NCBI GenBank assembly: GCA_033060915.1
Contig: CM065392.1
Coordinates: forward strand, 9,818,501-9,882,500
Reading direction: 5' to 3'
Source of the DNA: Euryodendron excelsum
Lineage: Eukaryota; Streptophyta; Magnoliopsida; Ericales; Pentaphylacaceae
DNA: 64,000 bases
A program made the position numbers and the translations under genes. Under the pieces are notes generated by a model, which was not told the origin of the DNA, searched no databases, and saw nothing but the letters and a program-made list of their open reading frames with translations. Positions 47,063 through 58,251 of the stretch are shown here, piece after piece (the first letter of the stretch is position 1; each line of letters opens with the position of its first letter).

Positions 47063-47404
47063 GTGAGCACTAATACACATGGAGTATAAGCATGACTGGA
47101 ATCATCTATATCAATTGAATCACACAATCAAAGATGCACACAAGATTCAATTTAAAATATGCTCACCCATCAAACATTTCATAAGAAATGCTTTAAACTA
47201 GTGAGAAGTAAGCCAGATACAAGATAGGACAAACTCAAAAAAATAAACACACACACACGCACAACAAAAACAAAACAAAACACACACAAAACAAGGCTTG
47301 AGATAAGATGCTACAATAAAAAACACAATTGTGCCCAGACCCCAAGAAAACAAACTACTCAAAGGAGCAAAGTCTTAGGAATTTTTGTAGAAATTCAAAC
47401 CTAA

Positions 47405-50400
47405 GTGAAGTGATCAGCAAGTTAATTTTCAGTGAAAATGTGCTCTAGTGAAATGACATTCTCTTCTACTAATTCTCGGATGAAGTGATATTGAATGTCA
47501 ATGTGTTTAATGCGAGAGTATTGAACAGAATTCTTGAAAATACTAGTCGCACTCATGTTATCACAAAAGATAGTGATGACATTCTGATTTATAACATCTG
47601 TTTCATCCAAATAAGCTAGGTAGAACAACTACCAGTAGCTATGCACTCGGCTTTAGCAATGGACAGGGAGATTGCATTTTGCTTCTTACTATACCAAGCA
47701 ACAAGATTGTTGCCAACATAGAAACACTTACCAGAGATGCTTTTGCGATCATTTACAAAACTTGCCCAATCTGCATCAGTGTAACCAGCAATGTCAGAAT
47801 TAGTGTTAAAGGTAAACCAAATTTCGTAGCCAAGAGTTCCATTTACATATTTAATGATCCTTTAATAGCAAACAAATTAGATTCTTTAGGGCTTACTTGG
47901 AATTTGGCACAAACACCAACACTAAAGGCTATGTCAGGTCTACTGGTAGTTAAATACAAAAGACTACCAATCATGCTCCTAAGCAGGGTTTGTTTAATAT
48001 CTTTTCCTGAAGCATCTTTACTAAGCTTAAGACTAGTACTAATAGGAGTTCTAGCATGCTTAGCAGCTTCTAACCCAAATTTCTTCACGAGGTCTTTAAC
48101 ATATTTGGAATGAGAGATAAAAATTCATTTATCCATTTGTTTAACCTGAAGACCTAAAAAATAGTTCAACACACCCATCATGTTCATTTAAAATTGACTC
48201 TTCATATGTTCAGAAAATTTACGAGCAAGCATATCAAAGGTAGACCCAAACACAATATCATCTATATAAATCTGAGCAATAAGAATGTGTTTAGATTCCT
48301 TTCTAATGAATAGAGTCTTATTGGCTCCCCCTTGAGAGAAGCTGGACTCTACCAAGAAGGTGGCAAGCCTATCATACCAAGCTCTGGGAGCTTCTTTAAA
48401 GCCATATAGGGCCTTTTTTAGTTTATAGACATGATCAGGATAATGTGGATCCTCAAATCCATTGGGTTGTTCCACATAGGCCTCTTCTTAAAGAATACCA
48501 TTTAGAAAGGCACTCTTCAAATCCATTTGATGCCACTTGAATCCTAAATGATATCCAATGGCAAGAAGGATATAGACTGACTCCAACCTTGCAATAAGGG
48601 CAAAGGTTTCACCAAAGTCAATGCCCTCAATTTGACTATAACCTTTGGGCTACCAACCTAGCTTTATTTCTTGTGATAATACATGCTTATCAGATTTATT
48701 ATTGAAGATCCATTTAGTTCCTATCACATTAATATGCTTTGGTCTAGGCATAAGAGTCCACACATCATTCCGCACAAATTGACTTAACTCCTCATGCATA
48801 GCAATTATCCAATGTTCATCATTCAATGCTTCTTTCACATTTTTAGGCTCAAAAGTAGAAGTATAACACATGTAATTTGCCTCATTTATTACTTGACGCA
48901 TTGTCTTCATAGACTCAGTTACACTATCGATTACTTGAGCCAATGGATGATTTAGCTTCACTCTGGATGAGGGTTCTAAAGTCACTTCTTGATCAGCTAA
49001 GGATTGATCACTTTTAGTCCCCTCCACTATGGTCATCTTTTATAAGTTCTTAGATTCTACCACAAAGCATAACTCTGGCCATCTCTTGAATGACTCTGTT
49101 CTTCCTTTCTATTGCTCTATTTTACTATGGAGTCTTTGGGGTTGAAAACTTAGGTGTTATACCCTATTCATCACAAAAGTTAGCAAACTCAAAGTTCTCG
49201 AACTCTCTACCATGATTAGTTTGGATTTTACGAATGCAACAAAGTTTTGTGCCCTTTTCCACCTGTAATCTCAGACATAAGACTTTAAACATAGAAAAAG
49301 TGTTAGATTTTTTCTAATAAAATCAATCCATGTAAACCTACAGAAGTAATCAACTGCCACAAAATGTATTTCTTACCTCCTATACTGACTATTTGAGTAG
49401 GACCTATAAGATCCATATGAACAAGCTTGAGCAATTCAGAAGAGGATATCTGCTCAATTTTCTTGTGTGTGGATTTAATTTTTTTTCCCAATTGATATAA
49501 TCCACCACAATTTATGAGTTTTCCAAGTTTTGGAATCCCGCGGATGAGTTTTGAACTAGAGAGTCTACACAAATCATTAAAGTTCACATGGTCGAGTCTT
49601 TGATACCACAATTTAGTCTCATTAAGTTTAGTAGAATTACAAGTGATACAATTCTCATATGTAATCCCATAGCAATTGCCAGTGGTGCACACTCCTTTCA
49701 TTACACAAGTACCCCTTTTTTTTTTTTTTTTATCAAAGATGGAACATTTAGTTTTAGAAAAATGTACTTACTGTTGTGCATCACATAGCTGACTAATGCT
49801 TATGAGATTAGCCTTTAATCTTTCAGCAAGTAACACATCATTCAAGTTTGGTAGACCTTGAGATTTAATGTTACCTTTTCCAATAACTCTCAAGGTGCTA
49901 CCATCACGTAAGATTACCAAACCACCATTGCATTTGGTCACAGTGTCAAAGTAGGACTTTTTCCAATAGTGAAGGGAGAACGCTTGTTTGGTGTAACTCC
50001 ATGTGGATGTCTTACTCTATACAAGCAATCAGTAGAAAATAAGACAATAGGCAGAGGCTATTAGTCAAGCGGGCGATTCCCTTAGGAATTTAGGGTCTCC
50101 ACACATATGCCTTAAGCAGCCCTATCCAAATACTACATATTGGAACTGTGAGCTTTCAAGGTTGTATGCACAACATATCCTCTAAGCTCAGCTTTTCTAA
50201 TCCAAACGGTGTTTGGTTTAAAATTTTTAACTTTCTTTGAAGATTGTTATTGGAGATTCTGAGTTGTCCTAGATCTAGCATAAGCCCTATGTCTTGCCAT
50301 ATAGTTCCCACTATTTATAGGCTGAATAAACCTCTTAAGTTTGGAGTTCACAACTTGAGTTGTTTCATCTAGAGCATGGAATCTATTAGATACCTTATTA

Positions 50401-50439
50401 TTATATGGTTTACCCTGACTGTGATGCTTCTAAGCGTGA
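47405..50439 (-). pseudogene. Copia pol: protease, integrase, RT, RNase H (degenerate)
   Basis: Minus-strand domains in order: protease region ending ANLISISQLCD (about 49830-49790); GAG-pre-integrase ETKLWYQRLDHVNFNDL (about 49620); integrase core start HMDLIGP (about 49420) and ENRAIEK (about 49130); RT from FEPKNVKEALNDEHWI (48850) through [17 protein letters not shown] (48420-48370) to the active-site motif [10 protein letters not shown] (about 48270; normally YVDDIIFGST); RNase H with SRPDIAFSVG (about 47935) and CDNMSATSIFKN (about 47560). Stops and frameshifts occur throughout, for example after the RT F-N-G-I-L segment. It would process and integrate element cDNA; now inactive. Confidence 0.85.
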
Positions 50440-52163
50440 ACATAGTTAGTCGGTAAGCCATACAACTTATGACACTGTGGTCTAATGTGACCTCTTATAC
50501 CATAGTAGTGACAGATAGGTACAAAATAAGAAGAATTACCTTGATTTTGAGAAGCATTATACCTTCCTTCAGGAACAAATTTGGTGGGCTTATTGTATTG
50601 GTGTTGCTTTGACTTGGATGGTTTGGCATAATATCCAATACCACGTGTATCTCAAGAATGCTTCTTATCCAAGCACACTTTTTCTACCGAGAATGCACTT
50701 GCCTTATACTTCTTAAATGTCAGATTAGACTCAAAGATATTAGTTTTAAGTTTCAGGATTTTTACTTCAAGTGCCTTTTTAAAACAATCTCTATCAAATG
50801 CATCTTTCTCGAGAAACTTCACTTTGTTAGTCAGTGTTATTCGATGTTTCTTGAACTGACTGATTTCTGCAAAAGCATCGACATTCACCCTTTTTACGAA
50901 TTCAACTTCTTCGAGAGCCTTTTTCAACTTCTTACCTAGTTTAACATTCACATTGGTAAGTTTGTACGACTGCTTGTATAGTTGATCATAAGCTCACTGC
51001 AGTTCACTTTTATCATCATTATCTGATTCTCCCTCATCTTCCTTGAGAGACCCCATTGTAGTATTAGATTCATCAGATTTTTCAATTTTTGGGACATTGG
51101 ATGTAGTATCAGTTACCTCAGAAGCAGAGCCCATGAATGCAGTGAACTTCTCATACTCATCATCTCTGTCAGAGTCCTCTTCCTTTTCAGAGTCCCTCCA
51201 TGTGAGTGTCAAAGCTCTGCGTCCCTTGTTCTTCTTTTTGTTTGGACAATCTGTAACAACATGCCCAAAGCCATGACATTTGAAGTATTATTTTTTACCA
51301 GATTTATCAAATGACTTCCTTACAAACTTTATTTTGTCAAAACGTTTTCCTTTAGTTTTATCAGAAGAGGAAGACTGAACTTGTTGTCATTTATTAAAAA
51401 ACCTTTTGAATTTTTTGACAAATAAAGTCATCTCCTCGATACCTACATCGGATTCACTATCATCAATCTCATTTGTGCTTTCCTTAATGGAGTTTAAGGC
51501 AACACCTTTATTCCTCCTATGTTGGCAAAAATTGGCTTCAAATGTTTGTAAGGAACCCATTAATTCTTCTGCTTTCAAGGCATCAACATCCTTACTGTCC
51601 TACATGGTTATAACCTTGCCTTGAAATCTCTCAGGTAAAGATCTCAAGATTTTTTGAACTATTTTTGAAATAGAGATTTGTTCACTAAGGTTGAAACTCA
51701 AGTTGACGATATCACATAGTTTAAAATAAAATTGATCAAATATTTCATCGTCTTCTATTCTAAGAGTTTCAAAAGCAATTGTTAATCGCTGAAGCTTGGC
51801 AATTTTTACAATAGTAGTACCTTCATGGGTGATCTGTAAAATATCTCATTCCTCTTTAGCGAATTCACAATTCAAGATTCTATGGAACTCTTCTGTTGTG
51901 ACCCCATTATAGATGGCATTTATAGCTTTACTATTCCATCCACAGTCTTCATAATTAGCTCTATCACAAGCTGTAACAGTTTTTGAAGTAGTAACTTCAT
52001 CTATTGTAACTGTGGGTGGGGTCCAGCCATTAATAACTGCCTACTAGACACGTTTATCAATTGATTTAAGAAAAGCCCTTATTTTAACTTTCCCATAGGG
52101 ATAGTTGGTCCCATATAGCAAAGGAGGTTGAGAAGTTGAACAACATTCTTTTGGCCAATCCAT
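50440..52163 (-). pseudogene. Copia gag (UBN2-type) with two zinc knuckles
   Basis: Starts MDWPKECCSTSQPPLLYGTN at 52163. A UBN2-like capsid region follows (NSKAINAIYNGV, YFKLCDIVNLS, ILRSLPERFQGKV), then a first CCHC knuckle CHGFGHVVTDC at about 51275, a Ser/Glu-rich acidic linker (51212-50994), a coiled-coil-like segment (50951-50652), and a second knuckle CHYYGIRGHIRPQC at about 50510 with one Cys changed to Tyr. Two knuckles separated by a long linker are typical of SIRE gag. Several stops; not functional. Confidence 0.8.
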
Positions 52164-52227
52164 AGACATTGGCAATCAAGGCCTCACTCTTCTTTTAAAA
52201 AAAAATTAAAATGATTTTGAGTGTCCT

Positions 52228-52239
52228 GCTCTGATACCA
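52228..52239 (-). other. Copia primer-binding site (tRNA-Met type)
   Basis: Minus strand TGGTATCAGAGC, two bases after the 5' LTR end ...TTTTTCA. This is the standard initiator tRNA-Met site of plant Ty1/copia elements. Confidence 0.85.
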
Positions 52240-52241
52240 AA

Positions 52242-53089
52242 TGAAAAACCTAAGCTTTGTCTATGTTTTGTCAAAGAGACTTATTACTACAATATTAGAT
52301 CAAGGTGTAATGGCTATGAGCAATATTATACAATCCAAGATAGAAGAGGGAACAAGCCATTCAATTAAGAACACACCAGCTTTTTGTCGTGGAAACCCTA
52401 AATGGGAGAAAAACCATATACCCCTCTTGTCAGACAAAAATCATGCACTATAACTTGTAGTTCGGACGGTTACATGACTCTTTATAATCAAAACCTATCA
52501 ACTCATTGATCTACTGATTGTTTGGATATTGCTCTTATCCATGATTCACCGTCTTTATGCTTGACCACTATTCAGATCCCTTTAGAATGGCTTTCACGCA
52601 TTGAACTCCTTCAAGACTTTCAATCTCTTCAATTGAGTTGAAGAAGATTGTTGCTAAGAATTGTTTTTATGAGCTTTTGGAAAATGGGAAAATCTTCTCT
52701 TGAAAGACTTTTTAAATGTGGCAGCACAAATCCCCCTTCTGGGAAACTATGTTGATACTTAAATAGGTGCAAGCAACACGAATCTCGAGATTCCTGATTC
52801 CGCATATCTCATGGCCGCGTGAACCCACGAGGATCTCGCTAACTCAGTCTCCAAATTTTGCAGGCTCACTATTTTTTCCATTGGCGTCCCCCGACATCCT
52901 GCGAGTATCCTATGAAGCCTTGCCTATTTAGTATACTTACTATTTTTGCCCTCGACATCCCGAGACATCTCGCGAGGATCCTGCGAGGTCCTGTCCTTCA
53001 TTCATCACACTATTTTTGCCATCGAGATCCCTCGAAGTCCACCGACGTCTCCCAAAATCCTTTTATTTGCCTAAGATGTATCATACAAG
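52242..53089 (-). repeat. Copia 5' LTR, truncated
   Basis: Homologous to 38263-39219. It stops after ATGTATCATACAAG, where the other LTR continues with TCTCTCTTAGCACACG; at 53090 the LTR of element Y begins. TATA-like TATTTAAGT at 52757-52765 (minus), with TCTCGCGAGG-type modules upstream (52795-53055 on +). Confidence 0.8.
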
Positions 53090-54345
53090 TGATCACTCTA
53101 AAATAGTGTGATTGATATCCGCTAGTGTGTGATTGCGATGTAGTAATAACTCCGTGAAGTCTGAGATCGATCCTTAGGGACTTGAGTTGAATCAACCTCG
53201 TTGGTAAAATTAACGATTTGTCTACAAGAAAACTAATAAAACTACCAAAGTGAAGTGAAAGTAAACAAAAAATTGACGAGTTGAGAGAAGAGTATTAATT
53301 GAATAGAAATATAAACTAGACTTGTGATTGATGAATGAAAAGCTTTGAGTCAATTGATCCAGATGTCAATGCCCTTAGTGTCTTATTAAGATTCCATTTT
53401 ATAACTCAAACCATTGGCTTTGTCATAGCCTTTGATTCGGAAAATGAAGCTTTAGATCCTAAGCCCTTGATTCTCTAACCTTGTTTCACAATATCTTGCT
53501 TCAAGGATTCATACCGTTGATTCAAGTAACTATAATCCCAAATCCTAGTTTGTGTATTATAACTCAAGAACATAGTTAAAAACCACTTGTTTTCAATGGA
53601 TCAAGATTATAGAGAGTCAACAACTTTCATTTTAACAAAAGATTTAAACATTAGAAACCATAGAATCATAATGATTCTCTAAGGTTGCATCAAGCATCCA
53701 TTGCAATTGAACCCGAGGTTAGGTTTAGTGACCTATCACTATGAAGAACATGTTTGAATTCAAGATTGGAATTGTTGATAAATTCATAAATCTCCTTCAA
53801 AGTACTCCAAAAATGAACTCCCCTCCTTTGGGGATAATTACAAGTATTTATATGCTAATCTAGAGTCTTAAACCAAAAAGGAAACAACAAAGTTTGAAGC
53901 TGGGCTAGTCATCGTCTGAACAACCATTCTAGTACAATGTTCAACGTTTGAACGATGAGATTTGAAATCTAGGAAATCATTTATTGGTCATTCGAACGGC
54001 ATCTGGACAATAAGCATTCAATATCCAAATAGCGTCCAAACAACTAGTGCATATTTGAAACAACTCTCTAAATCTCTAATCATTGTCTGAACAACATTCG
54101 AACGGTGGCTTAGTTGTCAACTTCTGCGAGCTTCTCTATCTACTACAACTAACATCCGAATGTCGTCCAAATGATTGCATCAGTGATATATGCTTTTAAC
54201 ATCCTTTTTAGTTCCATTTCCAATAGAAATCAAAATAAACTTAATTAGTACTATAATATAACTAAAGAGGTATCTACAATCCTAAACTAAGGGTAATAAA
54301 GCACAAGTTAAAGTCTTATAATTGCACTTTTGGAGTGCAAACACA
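53090..54345 (-). mobile_element. 3' LTR of Athila-like element Y (1256 bp)
   Basis: On + it runs TGATCACTCTAAAA...GTGCAAACACA (TG...CA). Minus-strand landmarks: hairpin TTGCACTCCAAAAGTGCAA at the start, a cluster of CATTCGAACG / CGTTCAAACG-type motifs (53920-54180), TATAAATAC at 53844-53852, and an end ..TAGAGTGATCA. Inserted in the copia 5' LTR; the 5-bp duplication would be ACAAG, but its partner lies beyond the window. Confidence 0.75.
53844..53852 (-). promoter_or_regulatory. TATA box of Y LTR
   Basis: Minus strand TATAAATAC followed by TTGTAATTATCC. Mutated to CATAAATAC in the related LTR at 5095-6411. Confidence 0.55.
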
Positions 54346-54353
54346 CCCCCCTA
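54346..54353 (-). other. Polypurine tract 2 of element Y
   Basis: Minus strand TTAGGGGGG immediately before the LTR start, preceded by the string TTTTGCTAGGGACTAGCAAA, an inverted repeat shared with element X. Confidence 0.65.
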
Positions 54354-56299
54354 ACTAGCTCTTTTGCTAGTCCCTAGCAAAACATCTAATGAACTACTAG
54401 ATGAATATGGATAGATTCTCTTCTTACGTTAGAGTCCCGGATGCATTTAGTGTATGTATCAAACCTTTAAACCCCTAGGTTACCTATAATGGACAAGTAT
54501 AGTCTCGTGAGGATTTACAGTGATGACACCCACAAACATTCTCTACATAACTACGTTTTCGAGAGTAAATAGTAAATAACATCATTTGTAAGCAACGAGT
54601 AATAAACCCCACCTATCCCTTGAGGACTAATATTAAAACAAAACAATGGACATATTTTTGGAATCAATTGTGTGCCATGTCAGTTATCATAGACAAAGAC
54701 ACTGAGATTTCAATTCAACGAAGTTCAAAAAATTGCATCATGCAGCTTTGACTCAAAACATCTCCTAGACATCACTCCCAAAGACTGAGACTCATAGGGT
54801 ACCACACAAGTTGTACATTTAAAGAGTAAATGTAGTGATCAAACAACACAACTTTCTAATTGAAAAATGCACATGAAACAATGGAAGTGAATTGACATAA
54901 CTTTATAAAAGATACTTAACTGCAATAAATCTCCTAAACATAGATGCTGGAACCCAAAAATGCAATCACCCAAGACTGTACATCTAAGGTCACCAAGGAC
55001 TTGTTAGCTTGGAAATTGGCCGAAAGAGGAAAGGTTAATCAAAACTGAACTTTAAAATGTTATCTTTAAGTCGCACGAGTTCACCACTCGAGTTAAGATT
55101 CAAAACTTTCTCCAATTCACCATTCTCTTTCTTCTTCTTCTTTTTTTTTTTTTGCCATTTCCACATTTTTTCAACTTTTTCAGTTTTTTCCTCTTTTCTT
55201 TTATTTCACCATTCTTAGGAAAAGTATATGTTCCCAAGATTAACAACTTTATTAACTATTGACTTATCCCAATATCACATGCATTTCTTTTTTCTTTTGT
55301 ATATACACCACATCTACCCAATTAGTGATAAAGAAGTAAAAGATAACACATTCCAGCTCAAATGGGTTTCAAAGATAGTACATTATGAACGATTCTGTGG
55401 CTCAAAAATCAAAGATGGCCTCGGCTCATTCCTAAGACTGTACAATCTCTAGTTTAATATAAGAGTTCGAATGTATCCATATTCCTTACAACTCAAGTAA
55501 TCATATCAAAACCAAAGAGTAATAAAGCTACTGAGCAAATACGAAAAAAGAAATATAAAGAGTACGCATAGAACACTCCAAGCAATATAAGGTCCTAATC
55601 TCTCAAGGTAAAGTCACCACGGTCAAGAGACAAAATATCCAAACTCCAGATAACTGAAATACTAAGTTATCAATACATATTCGATATCCAAGTCATTTGA
55701 ACCAATTCTTAATATGTCCCAAAGATATATAAAAATTCAGAACATCCAAGAAATCAATGAAGGTTATTTCTTGTCAATTCACAACTCAACTACTTACTAT
55801 TATCAATGTTAACTCAACACATTCTTTATATGAATAAGCAATTAAAGTCAAATGCGAAATAAAGACAATATATCGGTATGCCTATCAAGTTTACTTACTC
55901 GAAGCTATACCGATATTGAAATTTCAAGATAAATCTGAAATAGATATGAATACCAGAACAAAGAAGGGGACAAGCCCCCACATGTATATATAATTAAACT
56001 AACTAGACAAGCACAAATATTCACAACCTAATGCTTCAGACTACCACAATATGACTAATAATCTGAGCCATTAAACACAAATGTATCCAAATATTTAGAA
56101 CTCCACAATTAATTATTTGTTAAAGATAAACAAATAAACTAAACAAAGTTTTAGATCTCCAATAGAAATGATAAGCACAGTAAAATGCAAAATGATCTAA
56201 ACTGACATGTGCTTAAACTCCCTGCACTCCTTCACATGAGCCTCCCACACTTATTTCGTCAATGAAAACTCCCCCTCTGGAGCCGGTTGCCTAGCATAC
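54354..56299 (-). mobile_element. Non-coding 3' internal region of element Y
   Basis: About 1.9 kb between the accessory ORF and PPT2. AT-rich, with no recognisable domain. The same region is present in X (59768-61550) and Z (12641-14040). Confidence 0.5.
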
Positions 56300-57178
56300 T
56301 TATCCCTCAGACCTAGAAATAGTCTTAAGGGTGATTTTACCCTTAGATTTTCCTTGGATGGCATGGCTAGGAATTTTAACTTTGGATACCTGGAACAACC
56401 TAGTTAGAAGGCAACCATATGGGATAGTGGCCAGAGGCGACGGGTTAGTGTTTGGGGTGTACAGGTGCATAAACATATAACGGGGCAAGTCAATGGTCAG
56501 GCCTATCCCAATAGCCCACAACAACAGAGATCGCATCAATGAAATCTCAGCTAAACGGGACAATGGTAAGAGGTTATGACAAGACCAGATAAATATTGGC
56601 AAGTATCTCTCATAAAAAAAACCTTCTTCCTGGTTTAAGCACCTTATTACAAACAATCTCAGTTCCTTCCAATCCGAGCCCTGGCAAAGAGAACTGAGCA
56701 TTCTCTATCCTTGGGATGCCATAATATTGGACAAAGGTGTTTGGAGTGAGAATAACTGGGGTTCCTCTAACCCAGGGTATCTTCGGCCTTATGAATCTTG
56801 GCTATTAGTTCCCTACACAAGGTAATGATAACCACCCCAAGTATTCTGTAAACTTCCCCCAGTCCTTTCTCTCAAACTCCCCCGCCCAATCAAAGGGTTG
56901 GTCCTCTGAAACTCTCAGGGTCAATGGGTTGCTCAATAGCCAACCACCATTTTGTAAAGTCCATTTAGTAGAATTGTTCAGCCTAGCAAGTTTTGAAACA
57001 GGTTTGGTCAAAGGTTGGGATTGGGTTCAGGTTGCTATTGGCTAGTTCTAACCTCTAATGGGGTAGGCATATGGTTAGATTCTGGTGGTAAGGTGGCACT
57101 TGAAGTTGATGTCGCCTCGGTAGTACCTTTTGAAGTTTTAGGGCTTTTCTTTGGGGCCATGGCTGGCTTTGGGGCCAT
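56300..57178 (-). pseudogene. Athila-type accessory ORF (element Y)
   Basis: Starts at 57178 with MAPKPAMAPKKSPKTSKG, a basic, gag- or nuclear-targeting-like N terminus, followed by a Ser/Thr-rich linker. After several stops the core domain is open (56701-56300): YLPIFIWSCHNLLPLSRL, SLLLWAIGIGLTIDLPRYMF and IPYGCLLTRLF. These match the putative plant transposon protein domain (PF20167-like) as I know it. Function unknown; in Athila-like elements such an ORF follows pol at the env position. Compare 61551-62260 and 7061-12640. Confidence 0.6.
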
Positions 57179-57249
57179 AATTGTTGACTTCCCAATCACA
57201 CCACCTAACTTTCACATTCAACAAAATTCAGCAAGTAGGCAATCCCACT

Positions 57250-57934
57250 CCAACAATCACCACCCTCTTCATCATTCAACCCAACACTAACACAAAAACA
57301 AAGAAATAACCACAATAAATATTATTAAAACAAAATCAATCAGTAGAAAATGAAGAATGCAATGAGAAGTTGACAAATACCTTGTTCTAGATTGAGAATC
57401 TAGCAAGAATCACCCACAAACATGTAAAAGACAATGATCCCCCACTTCCTCTCCCTAAAAATCGCTCTCACTCTTTCTTTAGAAGTTCGAAGTTATAAAG
57501 CACAAGAATGAAAAGAAATGGTTTGGCCAAAGTCTAAGTGCCCAGGGCTTTATTGTCTGGATGACCATTTTATTACATTTTTCGTCCTCCGGACGACTAT
57601 CTTACTTAGCACATGTTTGACTTAGCTGTCGCTTTGACTGCGATCATCATCTGAACGACACTTTTAATGCTTTTTTTTTGTCATCCAAATGAAGAATGGG
57701 TTTTTTGGGAATCTCAAGGGTCGTCCAATTGACATTCGAACGACGAGTTCAAAACTTCAGAGGCCATATTTTCCTCTGCATTGAACGTTCAAATGGCATC
57801 CAGATAATAGGTGCAGTTATGCACTTTGATTGGTTATCTATACAGTATCCAAACGATGGCAGCAGAGTACCTAAATTTGCAAAAATTTTCAAAATTTTTC
57901 CAGTCACATGAGTATAACATCTTATGAAAACATT
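57250..57934 (-). promoter_or_regulatory. Internal U3-like segment before the Y accessory ORF
   Basis: Directly follows polypurine tract 1. It contains the same type of CATTCGAACGACG / GTCGTCCGGACG modules (57550-57860) as the Y LTR, then a TATA-like CTTTATAACTTCG (about 57495), a purine-rich leader, and a possible splice donor AAG/GTATTTG (about 57384) ahead of the ORF start at 57178. Confidence 0.4.
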
Positions 57935-57955
57935 CCCCCCCCCCCCCCCCCCCCC
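57935..57955 (-). other. Polypurine tract 1 (internal) of element Y
   Basis: A run of 21 C on + (G on minus), preceded on the minus strand by CATTTCAAGTTTGGTTG, the kind of string that precedes the G-rich tract in Athila-like elements. Confidence 0.6.
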
Positions 57956-58251
57956 AACCAAACTTGAAATGCACAATGACCTCAGTGCATGAAGAACGAG
58001 ACACCATGAAAACAAAAATTTGATGAGAGATTAATGATCCAAAATAACAGTAATAGAATAAAGTACTGGAAACAAAAATTGGCTCACCAAAGTATAACGC
58101 CTAATCACAAAGTGAAAATCAAGAAAAACAATGACCAGAAAAGAAAAATTGGTTCCCAATGCATTATAGACCTTGGAGATAACTAAAAGTCCAGGCTAAA
58201 ATGGGAAATGAGTCTTTAGCAACTCGATATCGGCCTTTGACTTGCACCAAA
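57956..58251 (-). mobile_element. Post-pol remnant of element Y
   Basis: Short region that normally separates the pol stop from PPT1. Element X is inserted at its far side, so the Y pol itself is not in the window. Confidence 0.4.

Larger units (their letters stand above)
38263..53089 (-). mobile_element. SIRE/Maximus-like Ty1/copia element, nested and degenerate
   Basis: Minus-strand order: 5' LTR (52242-53089, truncated), PBS, gag, protease, integrase, RT, RNase H, spacer, env-like ORF, PPT, 3' LTR (38263-39219). The gag with two separated zinc knuckles, the tRNA-Met-type PBS and the extra ORF after RNase H point to the SIRE/Maximus lineage. A giant solo LTR (42271-47062) sits between RNase H and the env-like ORF, and Athila-like element Y cuts the 5' LTR at 53090. 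Multiple stops and frameshifts: not autonomous. Confidence 0.85.

Noticed and set aside
47679..48113. 144-residue plus-strand ORF
   Set aside because: Antisense shadow of the copia RT/RNase H region.
57749..58015. ORF with a poly-Gly stretch (minus)
   Set aside because: The Gly run is the 21-base polypurine tract read as codons; not a protein.
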